From Caloranaerobacter sp. TR13 (GTDB taxonomy: Bacteria > Bacillota > Clostridia > Tissierellales > Thermohalobacteraceae), in NCBI RefSeq assembly GCF_001316435.1, contig NZ_JXLL01000013.1, positions 1 through 51,182 of the forward strand: a DNA stretch of 51,182 nucleotides. Direction: 5' to 3'. Below the pieces are notes generated by a model, which ran no database searches, was not told the origin of the DNA, and was given only the letters and a program-made list of their open reading frames with translations. The first letter of the stretch is position 1, and each line of letters opens with the position of its first letter. Of the stretch, positions 15,983-26,533 are shown piece after piece. The position numbers and the translations under genes were made by a program.

Positions 15983-18900
15983 TTGAGAAAGATGCTTAAG
16001 TATGCATCTAAAAAAACAACTTCAGTATTAATGGTTTTAGCACTTTTATTTAATCTGTTTACTTTTAATTTAGGTGTAGCATACAGCATAGAAGTAAATG
16101 AACCAGAATTTATTATTAACAATGCAGATGCACAGTATATGGGTTTTGGAGACGATTTACATATTCAACTGCTAAATACTGAATATAATGGCGAAGGTTC
16201 TAATGAGACAGTAACTACAGTTGTTTATGGCAAATCTATTCCTTTAGATGAATTTGAACAACCTATTGAAGAACTAGCCACTGAATTTAAAGTTGAGTTT
16301 AAAAGTGTAATAGAAAATGTATATGGGCAAGATGTTTATACACCAGATTTTGAACTTTTTGGGCACTTTGTTGATTCTAGAAATGGCGAAGAATATTCTA
16401 GACTTGATGAAGATTTTATCAATAAGTCAGAAAATGCAAGGACTGCAATACCTGTATATGCAGCAAAGAAAAATGAGATAGAACTTAACTATCTAAATAA
16501 AAGTATAAAATTCTATTGGATACCAGAACCACCGGAATTTAATATAGCAAAAGATGAGTATTATGATAATGATACTATAGAAGTTGAATTGTTTAATGTT
16601 GTTGATTCAGAACAAATAGCGATTGAAGGCAGTTCGGTAATAGTAGATGAAAATAATAATGAGATTGGACAACCTGTAGATTTTAAAGTGGTTTTCCATG
16701 AAGAATATGATCCAAAGTATAGATTCTATAAACTATATGGTCATTTTTCTGATAAGAATAATACTGATGAATATATTGAATTAGGTGAAACATTAGAAGG
16801 GAAAACTGATGATGAATTAACAGCTATTCCTGTAGATAAGAGAGAAAGAAATAAAATAACTTTAAAATATAATGAAAATACTGAAGTTGTATTTTACTGG
16901 CAATCAACTGACTATTGGATAAACGCACATAAATTAACTTATGATATTCAAGAAAATCCAATTGTTGATGTTGCATTAGAAAATTTTACAGGTTATAAAG
17001 ACAAATTATATATTGAATTATTGACTAAAGATACAGAAACACCTACTACCATTGCAAAACTAGGGTATAGAGAAACTATTACAAATGAAGACCCGAATAG
17101 TAATGAAGAAATAGTTAGATTTTCTTATGAGGCTGAAAATAGTGAATTATTTATAGATTTTAGTGATAAAGAAATAAACAATCAAGAAATCTTAGTTAAA
17201 CTTGTATATGATAAGAATGATGATGGAATACCAGAAAAATCTGAACAGCTTTGGGAAGCAAGAGTAGATAATAGTCCTCCAAATCCTAATACATGGTTTA
17301 ATGGAGAAGAAATAATAGATGGTACTAAGTATTATACAGTAAAAGTAAATTTTGATGATATGGTTAGGGGAAGTTCTATATCAGAGTACAACTTTGAGCT
17401 TAAAAAAGATGATATATCAACTGGAGTATATCCAGATATGATTAAATTATTTGGTGATGAGAATACTGATTCTTATTATGAAGTTAAGTTGTATTTTATA
17501 GAAAGTAATTTTAATGGCAACTTACTTGTAGTAAAAAATATTGAAGATAAAGTAGGTCATATTTTAGATGAAAAGGTTACTGAACTTAAGATGGATATTC
17601 ATATTAAAGGGAATGTAATTGATCAACAAGGAAATATATTATCCAATATAGAAGGTGCTGAGATTATTTTAGTACCAGAAGATTTAGATTTATCAATGAT
17701 CGATTTCGAAAATGAAAGTATTTATGATTATGTAGATTTTATCTATGTTGATGAAAATGGAATGTTTGATAGATGGATAGAGCCTGGAAGATATAAGGTA
17801 GTAAGTTTAAAAATTTGGGATGGAAATGGTGAAAAATCAATTAGTATTGATAAAAATATAGAAGTTCCATATATGGCTGATGGAGAAATTTTTAATTTTG
17901 ATATTCAAATTCCAAATGATAATGTATTCGGTAATGTTCATAGAGAAGAGGGAGAGCTTTATACAGATAAATTATTAATAATTGATACTAGTTATTTATC
18001 TTATATAGAAGATAAAGATGTACAAAATGATGAAATATTTAGGATATTTGGAAAGACTGTTGGAACAAATGAAGATGGAAGCTTTTCAATACATCTTGCT
18101 CCTGGCGAGTATTTAGTTATTGGCAAACAGCTAGGATTTACTCATATAAAACCTGAAGAAGAATATATATTTACAGTCAATAATGAAGGATCTATATACT
18201 TAGATAAAGAAATAACATTTCCTTTAACCAATATATTCGGAAATATTATAGACCAAAAGGGTAATCCTCTACAAAACGGTCATGTAGTTATTGTAGATGA
18301 TAATAATGGTTTTTATGACACGATGACAGATCCATCTGGTAATTTTGGTATAGCTTTAGATGATGGCAATTACTATCTTGCAACTGTGTCCAAAATTTTT
18401 AATGAAAATGAAAATGGAGGACTTTACTTTGTAAACAAACAATTCCAAGTTCTAAACGGGGAAATAGTGTTAGTTGATGATAAAAATCCACTAGAAAATA
18501 TACAAATACCACTACCAAATCTTGAGATAAAACTAACTCAAGACGGACAAATTTATAAAGGTGAAGCTGGTATAGAATTTAATTTTGAATATAACGGTGA
18601 AACTGTTGAGCCAGGTTCATATACTAGGACAGGTACATTTGAATTTTATCTGTTACCTGGAGCTTATAATTTTTATGATCTGTGGGCATTTAACGAAAAA
18701 ACTAATGAAAAAATAAAAGTAGAGAATATGGATTTAAAAATAATTTTAGATGAAAATTCAAATTATACAGGAGAAAATGCTTATGTAATAGACCTAGATA
18801 ATATAAAGCAAGAGAGTAGCAATATAGTAATTTCTTTAGTATATGAAGATGGAACGCCTTTATCAGGGTATGGGCTTCCAATACGTGGAATAGAGAACTC

Positions 18901-21900
18901 TATAGAAGAGTGGAGAAAAACAGATAAAGACGGCAAGATTTACCTAAGTTTAGAGCCTGGATTATATAAGATTGATGGTTATGAAAAGGATGGTGATTGG
19001 AAAGATTTGGATTATAAGTTTGAAGTAACTGAAGCACATACTATAGATAATAAACTACAAGTAGTTATTACTATAAAACAGCCTAATGTATTAGGACAAG
19101 TTTTAAATGAAGATAATAATCCTATACCTAATGCTTGGGTAGATTTAGAAAAACTTCCTGATGCAGCAAAGGGTGAATTTTTCAGTGAATATATGGGATT
19201 CGGTACAAATGAAAATGGTGAATTTGCAATAAATCTTGAAGAGGGAGAGTACCTTGTAAAAGGTATATGGAATCCAAATGAACAGATATGGCAGGAGGTT
19301 AATATAAAATTTTATATAGTTAATGAGAATGGAAACCTTGAAGTAAGACTTACACCAGATGGAGAAGGTATTACTAATCTAATAATTCAAAAACCACAAG
19401 ATAATGTTAAAGGGTATGTATTTAAGAAAATAGATGTTCAAACTAATAAAGGAATACCTTTTGATGGCAGAGCTCAATATGCAGGTGAAGATGATGATTT
19501 TAATCAAGTTTGGTTGATCCTAAGAGAATATGGTATTTCAGATGAAGAATTTAAAGAAGCACCTTGGCAATACGAAAAATGGGTACATGTAAAAGAAGAT
19601 GGAAGTTTTAGTGTATTCTTAGATGAAGCTAAAATATATGAGGCCTTTGCAATTTCTACACCAAGAAAATATATAGAACTTAATCCTGATAGAAATAATC
19701 CTATATTAATTGAGCCACCTGCATTGGATTTAATAATAATACCGCCTAAGCCAAACTTTAATGGACAAGTATTAGATTTTGATGGTAATCCAATACCAAA
19801 TGCATTTATTAGTATTGAAAAAGCCGATTATACGCAGTGGTATGGAACAGAAACAGATGAAGAAGGATATTTTGGATTCAGTTTAAAAGATGGAGAATAT
19901 ATTATTAGAGATATTTCTTACAAAATTGATGATGATTTAGACAAAGGAGAATATTACTCTGATTATACAAAAGAACGTAGGATAACTTTTAATAAGAAAA
20001 TTATTATCAATGATTTAACAGATAACATTGTGTTAAGACCGAATGTTAAAGGTAATCTGAATATCGGAGACATAAGCATTACTAATAATGATTATGTAGG
20101 AATTGGTATTAGAAAGATACTAGATGAACAAGATCCTAATTATGAAGATTATAAAGAGAATCCTTGGAAATATGAGATATGGATGGATGTTAAGTACACA
20201 AGTGCGACAAACACTGGTCAATTTATAGGATATCTTGAGGATGGCAAATATGAGATCATCGGTGTTAGTACACCAGATGGCTGGAAACAGTTAGGTATTG
20301 AATTCACATTAAGTAAATCTAATTATGCAGATATTGTAACTTATAACGCAGATAATGATACTTATGAACTGAATGTAAATTATGTACCAAATGTAGTAGG
20401 TAGAATTTTGGATAAAGATGGTAACCCAGAAGTGGATGCATGGGTTAATATTGAACGAATAGTAGATGAAGAATTTAGTGATGACGGTACTATAGCTTAC
20501 AACAGTGATTATTATTACAACAGATGGTTTAGCACAAATACAAATGACAATGGAGAGTTTTCAATTAAATTAAATGATGGAGATTATAGGATAACAGGCT
20601 ATTCTACAAGAGGATATTGGAATGAAAATAATACTTGGATAAATGGTAAATGGGTTAGCGTTAATTATGAATTCAAGATTGTTAATGGTCAATTAGCAGA
20701 TATATCTTCTTTAGAGATTAGACCAAATGTTATAGGTTATGTAATGAAGTATAATAAAGAAACTGAACAATTTGAAATAGTTCAAAATTCATGGATGAGA
20801 ATTAAGCCAGCAAATGATAATTGGGAAGTAGATTACGACAACTGGATGGATGATAAATGGGCTAATTCTGATCAAAATGGACAATTTACTTTAGTATTAC
20901 AGCCTGGTAAGTATAAGGTTGTAGAAGCTGGTGGAAAAGATACTTGGATGCAGCTAAACATAAACTTTGAAGTAGATAACCAGGGTAATCTTGTTCAAAA
21001 TGAATATGTAGTTAATGGAGAACTTATTGTAAAACAACAAAAACCGAATGTTAGAGGATATGTAAAAGATGAAAATGGAAATATTCTTGCTAATACTCAT
21101 ATAGCTATAAAACCAGCAGGTGCGAAGGAACATGACTGGAGTAATGTAAAATGGATTCAATCTGATGAAGATGGGTATTTTGAGTTGAGATTAGATGATG
21201 GTAGTTGGAAAGTAACAAATATATCTGCACCTGGTTTATGGCAAAGAATATATATACCATTTACAGTAGATGGAGAGAATATAAGCTCACCAGTTGATGG
21301 AGTAATACAAAATGGATTATTGCAAATTAAGCCTCCAGTTCCTAATCTTGTAGGTATAGTTAAAGATTCATATGGAAATCAAGTGACTGATAAAGCATGG
21401 TTAACAATTAAACCAGCAGATGCGGGTATAAATGATTGGGACAATGCATACTGGATCGAATACAAAAATTATGATGGTGAATATAAATTTAAAATATACT
21501 TAGAACCAGGTGAATATAAAGTAGTTAACGTATATGGACATAATTTTAACTATGAAACAGATATTAGATTTACTATAGGTCATGATGGAACTTTAATTGA
21601 CTCAGAAAATGTAGTTAATGGCGAATTGGTTGTAACGCCACCCGAACCTAATGTTATTGGTACAGTTACAGCTAATATAGATGGGCAAGAACAGGTGTTA
21701 AGTTACGGATGGATAGGAATTGCAAGATACGATAATGAAGGAAATCAACTTACTTTAGATGGATTAAGGATAAATGAAGAAAAGTATTATAATACTGATG
21801 ATATTTATTGGCACTATACTAAATGGGTAAATGTTGATGAAAATGGACAGTTTAGTATTAGATTGGAGCCAGGTTTATATAAAGTAATAGCTGTATCTGG

Positions 21901-22564
21901 TAATGGAATATGGTATAAACCTTATACTGAGTTTACTGTAAATGAAGGTCAACAGACTCATGTTGAAGTCAAAGAGCCGGGACCAAACGTTACAATAATT
22001 ATCAAGAATACAGGACTAAATGATCAAGAAGCTTGGATAGACATTGAATTAGATAAGAAAGGAACTAAGCATTATGTGCCTGTTCAATTGAAGAGTGCTA
22101 ACAATGGTGAGTATGTATTTGAAACTAGATTAAGAACAGGAGATTATGTAATTAAGAACTTTGGCACACCTTCATATTGGACAGAAATCGAACAAGAATT
22201 TACTGTTAATGATGAGCAAACTCAACTTAACATAGTAATAGATTTCAATAACGAAACTAAGAAGAAGGTAATGGGACAAGTTAAACAAAATGGAGCAAGT
22301 TTAAGTGGAAAAGTATGGGTTGCAATTCAACCAGTTGTTAATGGAGTAATAGATACTTCAGTTGAAAAGAGATGGATACAGACATCAGAAGATGGCACAT
22401 TTACTTTCAAGCTTGATTCAGGAGAAACATGGGCAGTGACTGATATAACAACGTCAGAGGGATATTATGCTATTAATTCACCTCTAAACTACAGTGTTAC
22501 TGTAACACAAGACGCTATACAGTCACCATCAGAATGGATTATAGACTTAAGTTTACTTCAATAA
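15983..22564 (+). CDS. Giant secreted repeat protein (c-di-GMP-controlled adhesin candidate)
   Basis: This protein of about 2193 residues starts at TTG 15983, five bases after AGGAGGTGG; the in-frame GTG 15974 lies inside that site. A signal peptide covers residues ~1-35 (VLMVLALLFNLFTFNLGVAYS). Residues ~40-530 are acidic and non-repetitive in outline. From ~540 to the end there are about 14 units of 80-110 residues of transthyretin/CarboxypepD_reg or Cna-B-like character. Each opens PNVxGxVxDxxGNPIPNAWV, continues to a Trp-containing strand (KWVxxDEDGxFSIxLxxGxYKV) and closes with a FxV strand. There is no LPXTG, SLH or membrane anchor at the C-terminus. The next gene supplies three SLH domains, so a partnership is possible. 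Leader control (sigma-D promoter plus c-di-GMP-I switch) suggests surface attachment or motility behaviour. The ligand is unknown. Confidence 0.85.
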   Translation: MRKMLKYASKKTTSVLMVLALLFNLFTFNLGVAYSIEVNEPEFIINNADAQYMGFGDDLHIQLLNTEYNGEGSNETVTTVVYGKSIPLDEFEQPIEELATEFKVEFKSVIENVYGQDVYTPDFELFGHFVDSRNGEEYSRLDEDFINKSENARTAIPVYAAKKNEIELNYLNKSIKFYWIPEPPEFNIAKDEYYDNDTIEVELFNVVDSEQIAIEGSSVIVDENNNEIGQPVDFKVVFHEEYDPKYRFYKLYGHFSDKNNTDEYIELGETLEGKTDDELTAIPVDKRERNKITLKYNENTEVVFYWQSTDYWINAHKLTYDIQENPIVDVALENFTGYKDKLYIELLTKDTETPTTIAKLGYRETITNEDPNSNEEIVRFSYEAENSELFIDFSDKEINNQEILVKLVYDKNDDGIPEKSEQLWEARVDNSPPNPNTWFNGEEIIDGTKYYTVKVNFDDMVRGSSISEYNFELKKDDISTGVYPDMIKLFGDENTDSYYEVKLYFIESNFNGNLLVVKNIEDKVGHILDEKVTELKMDIHIKGNVIDQQGNILSNIEGAEIILVPEDLDLSMIDFENESIYDYVDFIYVDENGMFDRWIEPGRYKVVSLKIWDGNGEKSISIDKNIEVPYMADGEIFNFDIQIPNDNVFGNVHREEGELYTDKLLIIDTSYLSYIEDKDVQNDEIFRIFGKTVGTNEDGSFSIHLAPGEYLVIGKQLGFTHIKPEEEYIFTVNNEGSIYLDKEITFPLTNIFGNIIDQKGNPLQNGHVVIVDDNNGFYDTMTDPSGNFGIALDDGNYYLATVSKIFNENENGGLYFVNKQFQVLNGEIVLVDDKNPLENIQIPLPNLEIKLTQDGQIYKGEAGIEFNFEYNGETVEPGSYTRTGTFEFYLLPGAYNFYDLWAFNEKTNEKIKVENMDLKIILDENSNYTGENAYVIDLDNIKQESSNIVISLVYEDGTPLSGYGLPIRGIENSIEEWRKTDKDGKIYLSLEPGLYKIDGYEKDGDWKDLDYKFEVTEAHTIDNKLQVVITIKQPNVLGQVLNEDNNPIPNAWVDLEKLPDAAKGEFFSEYMGFGTNENGEFAINLEEGEYLVKGIWNPNEQIWQEVNIKFYIVNENGNLEVRLTPDGEGITNLIIQKPQDNVKGYVFKKIDVQTNKGIPFDGRAQYAGEDDDFNQVWLILREYGISDEEFKEAPWQYEKWVHVKEDGSFSVFLDEAKIYEAFAISTPRKYIELNPDRNNPILIEPPALDLIIIPPKPNFNGQVLDFDGNPIPNAFISIEKADYTQWYGTETDEEGYFGFSLKDGEYIIRDISYKIDDDLDKGEYYSDYTKERRITFNKKIIINDLTDNIVLRPNVKGNLNIGDISITNNDYVGIGIRKILDEQDPNYEDYKENPWKYEIWMDVKYTSATNTGQFIGYLEDGKYEIIGVSTPDGWKQLGIEFTLSKSNYADIVTYNADNDTYELNVNYVPNVVGRILDKDGNPEVDAWVNIERIVDEEFSDDGTIAYNSDYYYNRWFSTNTNDNGEFSIKLNDGDYRITGYSTRGYWNENNTWINGKWVSVNYEFKIVNGQLADISSLEIRPNVIGYVMKYNKETEQFEIVQNSWMRIKPANDNWEVDYDNWMDDKWANSDQNGQFTLVLQPGKYKVVEAGGKDTWMQLNINFEVDNQGNLVQNEYVVNGELIVKQQKPNVRGYVKDENGNILANTHIAIKPAGAKEHDWSNVKWIQSDEDGYFELRLDDGSWKVTNISAPGLWQRIYIPFTVDGENISSPVDGVIQNGLLQIKPPVPNLVGIVKDSYGNQVTDKAWLTIKPADAGINDWDNAYWIEYKNYDGEYKFKIYLEPGEYKVVNVYGHNFNYETDIRFTIGHDGTLIDSENVVNGELVVTPPEPNVIGTVTANIDGQEQVLSYGWIGIARYDNEGNQLTLDGLRINEEKYYNTDDIYWHYTKWVNVDENGQFSIRLEPGLYKVIAVSGNGIWYKPYTEFTVNEGQQTHVEVKEPGPNVTIIIKNTGLNDQEAWIDIELDKKGTKHYVPVQLKSANNGEYVFETRLRTGDYVIKNFGTPSYWTEIEQEFTVNDEQTQLNIVIDFNNETKKKVMGQVKQNGASLSGKVWVAIQPVVNGVIDTSVEKRWIQTSEDGTFTFKLDSGETWAVTDITTSEGYYAINSPLNYSVTVTQDAIQSPSEWIIDLSLLQ

Positions 22565-22570
22565 TATTAA

Positions 22571-22592
22571 CTGTGGGCTACTTAGCCCACAG
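22571..22592 (+). promoter_or_regulatory. Hairpin between the two surface-protein genes
   Basis: CTGTGGGCT and AGCCCACAG form a perfect 9-bp stem with a 4-base loop, 6 bases after the adhesin stop codon. No T-run follows, so it is more likely a partial terminator or mRNA-processing/stability hairpin that sets the ratio of the two gene products. Confidence 0.6.
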
Positions 22593-22632
22593 TATCATCT
22601 TTATACTCTAAAAGGATGGGAGTGAAAAATAG

Positions 22633-25600
22633 ATGAGAATAAATATGAAAAAGTATTTTATAAATAAATTACTGGCTTTTGCTATAATTTTTACTATAAT
22701 CTTTACACAATTTGCAGTATTTAATACCGTTAAAGCTGTATCTACTTTTACTATTAGTCCAAAAGCTGTAAGCAGTTCATCTCTTCCTAAAAGGATTACA
22801 ATAACATCACCAAATTCATTTACAGCAGGCAATAGCACTCCTTATATAATGCAGAATGGATCAGTAGTTAAAACTGCACAAGTTAGTAGTGTTACTTCAA
22901 CTGCAGATGAAGTTAGTTTTACATTAGGAACAGGTTTAACAAATGGTGTATACGATATAAGGATAGTAGATCCAAAGGGTACTTATGATGTTGGGACTAT
23001 AATAATAGGGGATCCTTCAATTAGCAGTATTTCACCAACGAGTCTAGCAAAAGATTATAGTAATCAAGAAATAACTGTTACAGGAGTTAATACTAATTTT
23101 ACTTTAGGAAAAACTTCAGTTGAAATATTAGACAGTCAGAATCAAGTAATGAATTACGTAGATTCTATTACATCAGTAGGTTCTAATACAAACTTAACAT
23201 TTAAATTAAAAGACGGCTTACCTTCTGGAACATATTCGATAAGAGTTACTACAGATGATGAGATTGTTACTGCTGTTAATGCTTTAGAAGTAAGAGAAAC
23301 ACCATCTATTTCAATTTCACCTAATAGTATAAGTGAGGGTTATTCTACAACTACTATTAATGTTACTGGAGTTAATACAGGTTTTAGTCAAACCCAAACA
23401 ACAGTTAGTATTATAGGAAAAAGCAATATTGTGGGTGCTATAGTTGTTAATAATGGAAATAGTTTATCATTTTCATTAAACAGTGGTTTAGAACCAGGAG
23501 TATATACTGTAGAAGTTAGTACGGGAAATGAAGTAGTGCAAACGACTTTATCAGTAAACTCTGTATCAGCTTCACTTCAGTACCAAGGATTAGATTTAGA
23601 TAAAATTCCTGTAGGTTATATATCTCCTTATAATTTTGTTTTAGTAGGGACTAATACAAGCTTTTCAAGTGGAATAACACAATTAAATCTATATAATGGA
23701 AATCCTGATAGTGGTGGTACTGATATAACAGCAACTTATATTTCGAATATAAATGTATCTAATGGTAATAATATAAGCTTTCAGTTGGAAACAGGATTGC
23801 CAGTGGGAACATATTATGTTAGAGCTGTGACAGGTAGTCAGATAGTAGAAGATACTTTTACAGTTGTTGCACCACAAATAACAAACGTGGAATTTGTTTC
23901 AGATGTTGTAAGTGGGAATAATATACCTGAAGGATACAAAAAAATGACTGTAGAAATAACAGGAACAAATACATTATTTAGACAAGGAACAACAACGGTT
24001 GAAATTCAAGAGCTAACAGGTAAAACTGAAACAGTAGTTGTTGAAGATTCTACACATTTAAGCTTTTCATTAAAAGAAGGATTAAGTGCGGGAAATTATA
24101 CAATTGTAATAGATATTGATGGAGATAGTAATACTAGTTCAGATAAAGCTACTTATCAATTTACTGTAACTTCACCTACAATAGTATCGGTTTCCCCAAA
24201 CACTATTGTTAATGCAAGCAGTACACCGATCACAATAACTGTAATAGGCGATAAGACTCATTTTTCAAAATCAGTACCTATAATAGAAATATTAGATGAT
24301 CAACAAACAGCTATATCAGAAGCTACAATTTCTAATGTAGAAGTTGTTAGTGATACCAAACTCACTTTTAATTTAATCCCTAATACTATAACAGCACAAG
24401 GCAATTATGGAATTAAGATAACTACATCCAGTAGTTCAATAAATGAAGTTGTTCAAGGCAGTGCGTTAATAAAAGTAAATACTGCTGGAATTAGCAGTAT
24501 ATCTCCTTCATCAGTATACAAGGATGAATTGGGAAGCAAAGAAATAACTATAACTGGTATTAATACAAACTTTATTCAGGGTAATACAACTTTAACTATT
24601 GATAATAATCCAATCAGCAATGTGAACATTATTTCAACTTCACAATTAAATTTTACAATACCAAATGAAAGCTATTTAACAGAAGGTACACATACAATAA
24701 AAGTAGTTGATGGAAATGGTGATGAGCTTGAAACAAGTATATTAGTAGCTGTTCGTTCGATAGCAATATCTCCTAAGGAAAAAGATTTTGGATATAGCTC
24801 TTTTACAATGTTAGTAACAGGGGAAGGGTTGACTTTTAACACAACAGATAAAAAACCTTCTTTAACAATTTCTGGATATGGTGGAGTTACTATAAGTAAT
24901 AGCGAGATAAATTCAACTCAATTTACGTTTAATTTCCCAGAGGGTCTTGAGGCTGGAGATTACACAATAACTGTTATTTGGAACGGTTTAAGTTTTACAG
25001 ATACTTTTACTGTAAATGAAGCAATAAATCAAGAACAAACACAAGAAGATCAGCAAGGACAATCGCAAGAGCAGCCACAAGAACAACAGCAAGAACAACC
25101 ACATGTTCAACCTCAGATACCAATAATACCGCTACCTATTATTCAAGAAGAACCACAAAATCTTGAAGAGAATTTAGAATTATTAAAAGAAGAAAGTGAA
25201 AAATCTATAGAAGAGAAAGTATTAGAAGATGGAATAATAATAAATCAGATAATTTATGATGAACAAAAAACTTTAGAAACTATTAATAATTTAGCAAGTG
25301 ATAGTTTTGATATTATAGAAGAAGAAATGTCAAATATTGAAGTTAAATTACCTTACAGTATAGTAAATGTTCTTAAAGAAAAAGATGATGATATGTCAGT
25401 AATGGTTAAATCTAATTTGGCAGAATATATTTTACCAGTAGATGTAATTGATATGAATGAGATCAAAAATGTGTTAAAAGATGAAAATATAAGTATAGAT
25501 ATAATAATAAAAGAGCCTTCAAAGCAAATAATAAATGAAATAGAAAATGCTGCTAAGAAGCAAAACATGAAGTTGCTAACTACACCTGTAGAGTTTAAAA

Positions 25601-26412
25601 TAGAAGCTTCTGATAGTGAACAGAATAAAATAGAGATAAATAATTTTAAATCAAAATATGTAACTAGAAAAATTACATTAAATGCAACAGTAGATGTTAA
25701 TAAAGTTGTAGGTGTAGTGTTTGACAAAGAAAATAATACGTTTATTCATGTACCAACTAAAATTGTTAATGAAAATGGGAACTATGTAGCTTATTTGAAA
25801 AGAAAGAGTAACAGTATTTATACATTAATTGAAAGTCAGAAGACTTTTGAAGATATTGTAAATCATTGGGCTAAGGATAATATAGAGATACTAGCTTCGA
25901 AGCTAATCATAAATGGAAAAAATGAAAATGAATTTGTACCTGATGAAAACATAACAAGAGCAGAGTTTGCAGCACTTTTAGTAAGAGCATTAGGCTTGAA
26001 AACTAATGAGATAAGCAGTAGTAAATTTTCAGATATAGAAGGCAAAGAATGGTTTGCAAAAGCTGTTAGCACAGCAGCTGATGAGGGATTAATTACTGGC
26101 TATGATGATGGTACATTTAAACCATATAATCCTATAAGTAGAGAAGAAATGGCAGCTATGGTTACTAGGGCATTAAAAGTAGCTGGTAAAAATATAACTG
26201 TAGATGATAATGAATTAAATACATTGTTAAATAAATTTGATGATAAATCTAATATAGCAAATTGGGCTAAGGAATCTGTAGCGATAGCTTCAAAAGAAGG
26301 TATAATCACAGGTAAAACTTATAATACGTTTGTACCTAAAGATAATGCAACAAGAGCAGAAGCTGCTACAATGTTAATTAGAATGATGAAAGTTGTAGAT
26401 TTTATAAATTAA
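22633..26412 (+). CDS. S-layer-anchored surface protein with TIG/IPT-like repeats and three SLH domains
   Basis: This is a 1259-residue secreted protein. The signal peptide is at residues ~1-35 (LLAFAIIFTIIFTQFAVFNTVKA). Residues ~45-800 hold roughly eight Ig-like units of ~90 residues recognised by a recurring TGxNTxF strand (VTGVNTNF, ITGTNTLF, ITGINTNF) preceded by SISPxS. A Gln/Pro-rich linker lies at ~800-840, followed by a ~230-residue acidic helical/beta segment. Three SLH domains are at the C-terminus (~1075-1259): FEDIVNHWAKDNIEILA, FSDIEGKEWFAKAV with GYDDGTFKPYNPISREE, and NWAKESVAIASKEGIITG. SLH domains bind pyruvylated secondary cell-wall polymer. It is probably co-transcribed with the giant protein (68-base gap) and so under the same riboswitch. 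Confidence 0.88.
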   Translation: MRINMKKYFINKLLAFAIIFTIIFTQFAVFNTVKAVSTFTISPKAVSSSSLPKRITITSPNSFTAGNSTPYIMQNGSVVKTAQVSSVTSTADEVSFTLGTGLTNGVYDIRIVDPKGTYDVGTIIIGDPSISSISPTSLAKDYSNQEITVTGVNTNFTLGKTSVEILDSQNQVMNYVDSITSVGSNTNLTFKLKDGLPSGTYSIRVTTDDEIVTAVNALEVRETPSISISPNSISEGYSTTTINVTGVNTGFSQTQTTVSIIGKSNIVGAIVVNNGNSLSFSLNSGLEPGVYTVEVSTGNEVVQTTLSVNSVSASLQYQGLDLDKIPVGYISPYNFVLVGTNTSFSSGITQLNLYNGNPDSGGTDITATYISNINVSNGNNISFQLETGLPVGTYYVRAVTGSQIVEDTFTVVAPQITNVEFVSDVVSGNNIPEGYKKMTVEITGTNTLFRQGTTTVEIQELTGKTETVVVEDSTHLSFSLKEGLSAGNYTIVIDIDGDSNTSSDKATYQFTVTSPTIVSVSPNTIVNASSTPITITVIGDKTHFSKSVPIIEILDDQQTAISEATISNVEVVSDTKLTFNLIPNTITAQGNYGIKITTSSSSINEVVQGSALIKVNTAGISSISPSSVYKDELGSKEITITGINTNFIQGNTTLTIDNNPISNVNIISTSQLNFTIPNESYLTEGTHTIKVVDGNGDELETSILVAVRSIAISPKEKDFGYSSFTMLVTGEGLTFNTTDKKPSLTISGYGGVTISNSEINSTQFTFNFPEGLEAGDYTITVIWNGLSFTDTFTVNEAINQEQTQEDQQGQSQEQPQEQQQEQPHVQPQIPIIPLPIIQEEPQNLEENLELLKEESEKSIEEKVLEDGIIINQIIYDEQKTLETINNLASDSFDIIEEEMSNIEVKLPYSIVNVLKEKDDDMSVMVKSNLAEYILPVDVIDMNEIKNVLKDENISIDIIIKEPSKQIINEIENAAKKQNMKLLTTPVEFKIEASDSEQNKIEINNFKSKYVTRKITLNATVDVNKVVGVVFDKENNTFIHVPTKIVNENGNYVAYLKRKSNSIYTLIESQKTFEDIVNHWAKDNIEILASKLIINGKNENEFVPDENITRAEFAALLVRALGLKTNEISSSKFSDIEGKEWFAKAVSTAADEGLITGYDDGTFKPYNPISREEMAAMVTRALKVAGKNITVDDNELNTLLNKFDDKSNIANWAKESVAIASKEGIITGKTYNTFVPKDNATRAEAATMLIRMMKVVDFIN

Positions 26413-26418
26413 AAATGA

Positions 26419-26442
26419 GGATGCAGTTTTGCATCCTTTTTT
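26419..26442 (+). terminator. Intrinsic terminator closing the surface-protein island
   Basis: GGATGCA/TGCATCC stem with GTTT loop and T6 tail. Stem, loop and tail are identical to the terminator at 15671-15694 on the other side of the island. Confidence 0.92.
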
Positions 26443-26533
26443 GTTTTAGAGAATTATATTTTAATCTGTAAGAAGGAAATCAATCAAAAATGTCAAAATA
26501 TTAACATAATTAGTTATAGAGAGGTGTAGTATA

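Noticed and set aside
20954-21160. Minus-strand open frame inside the giant adhesin gene
   Set aside because: It is a shadow of the repeat-rich coding strand; no ribosome binding site and low-complexity translation.
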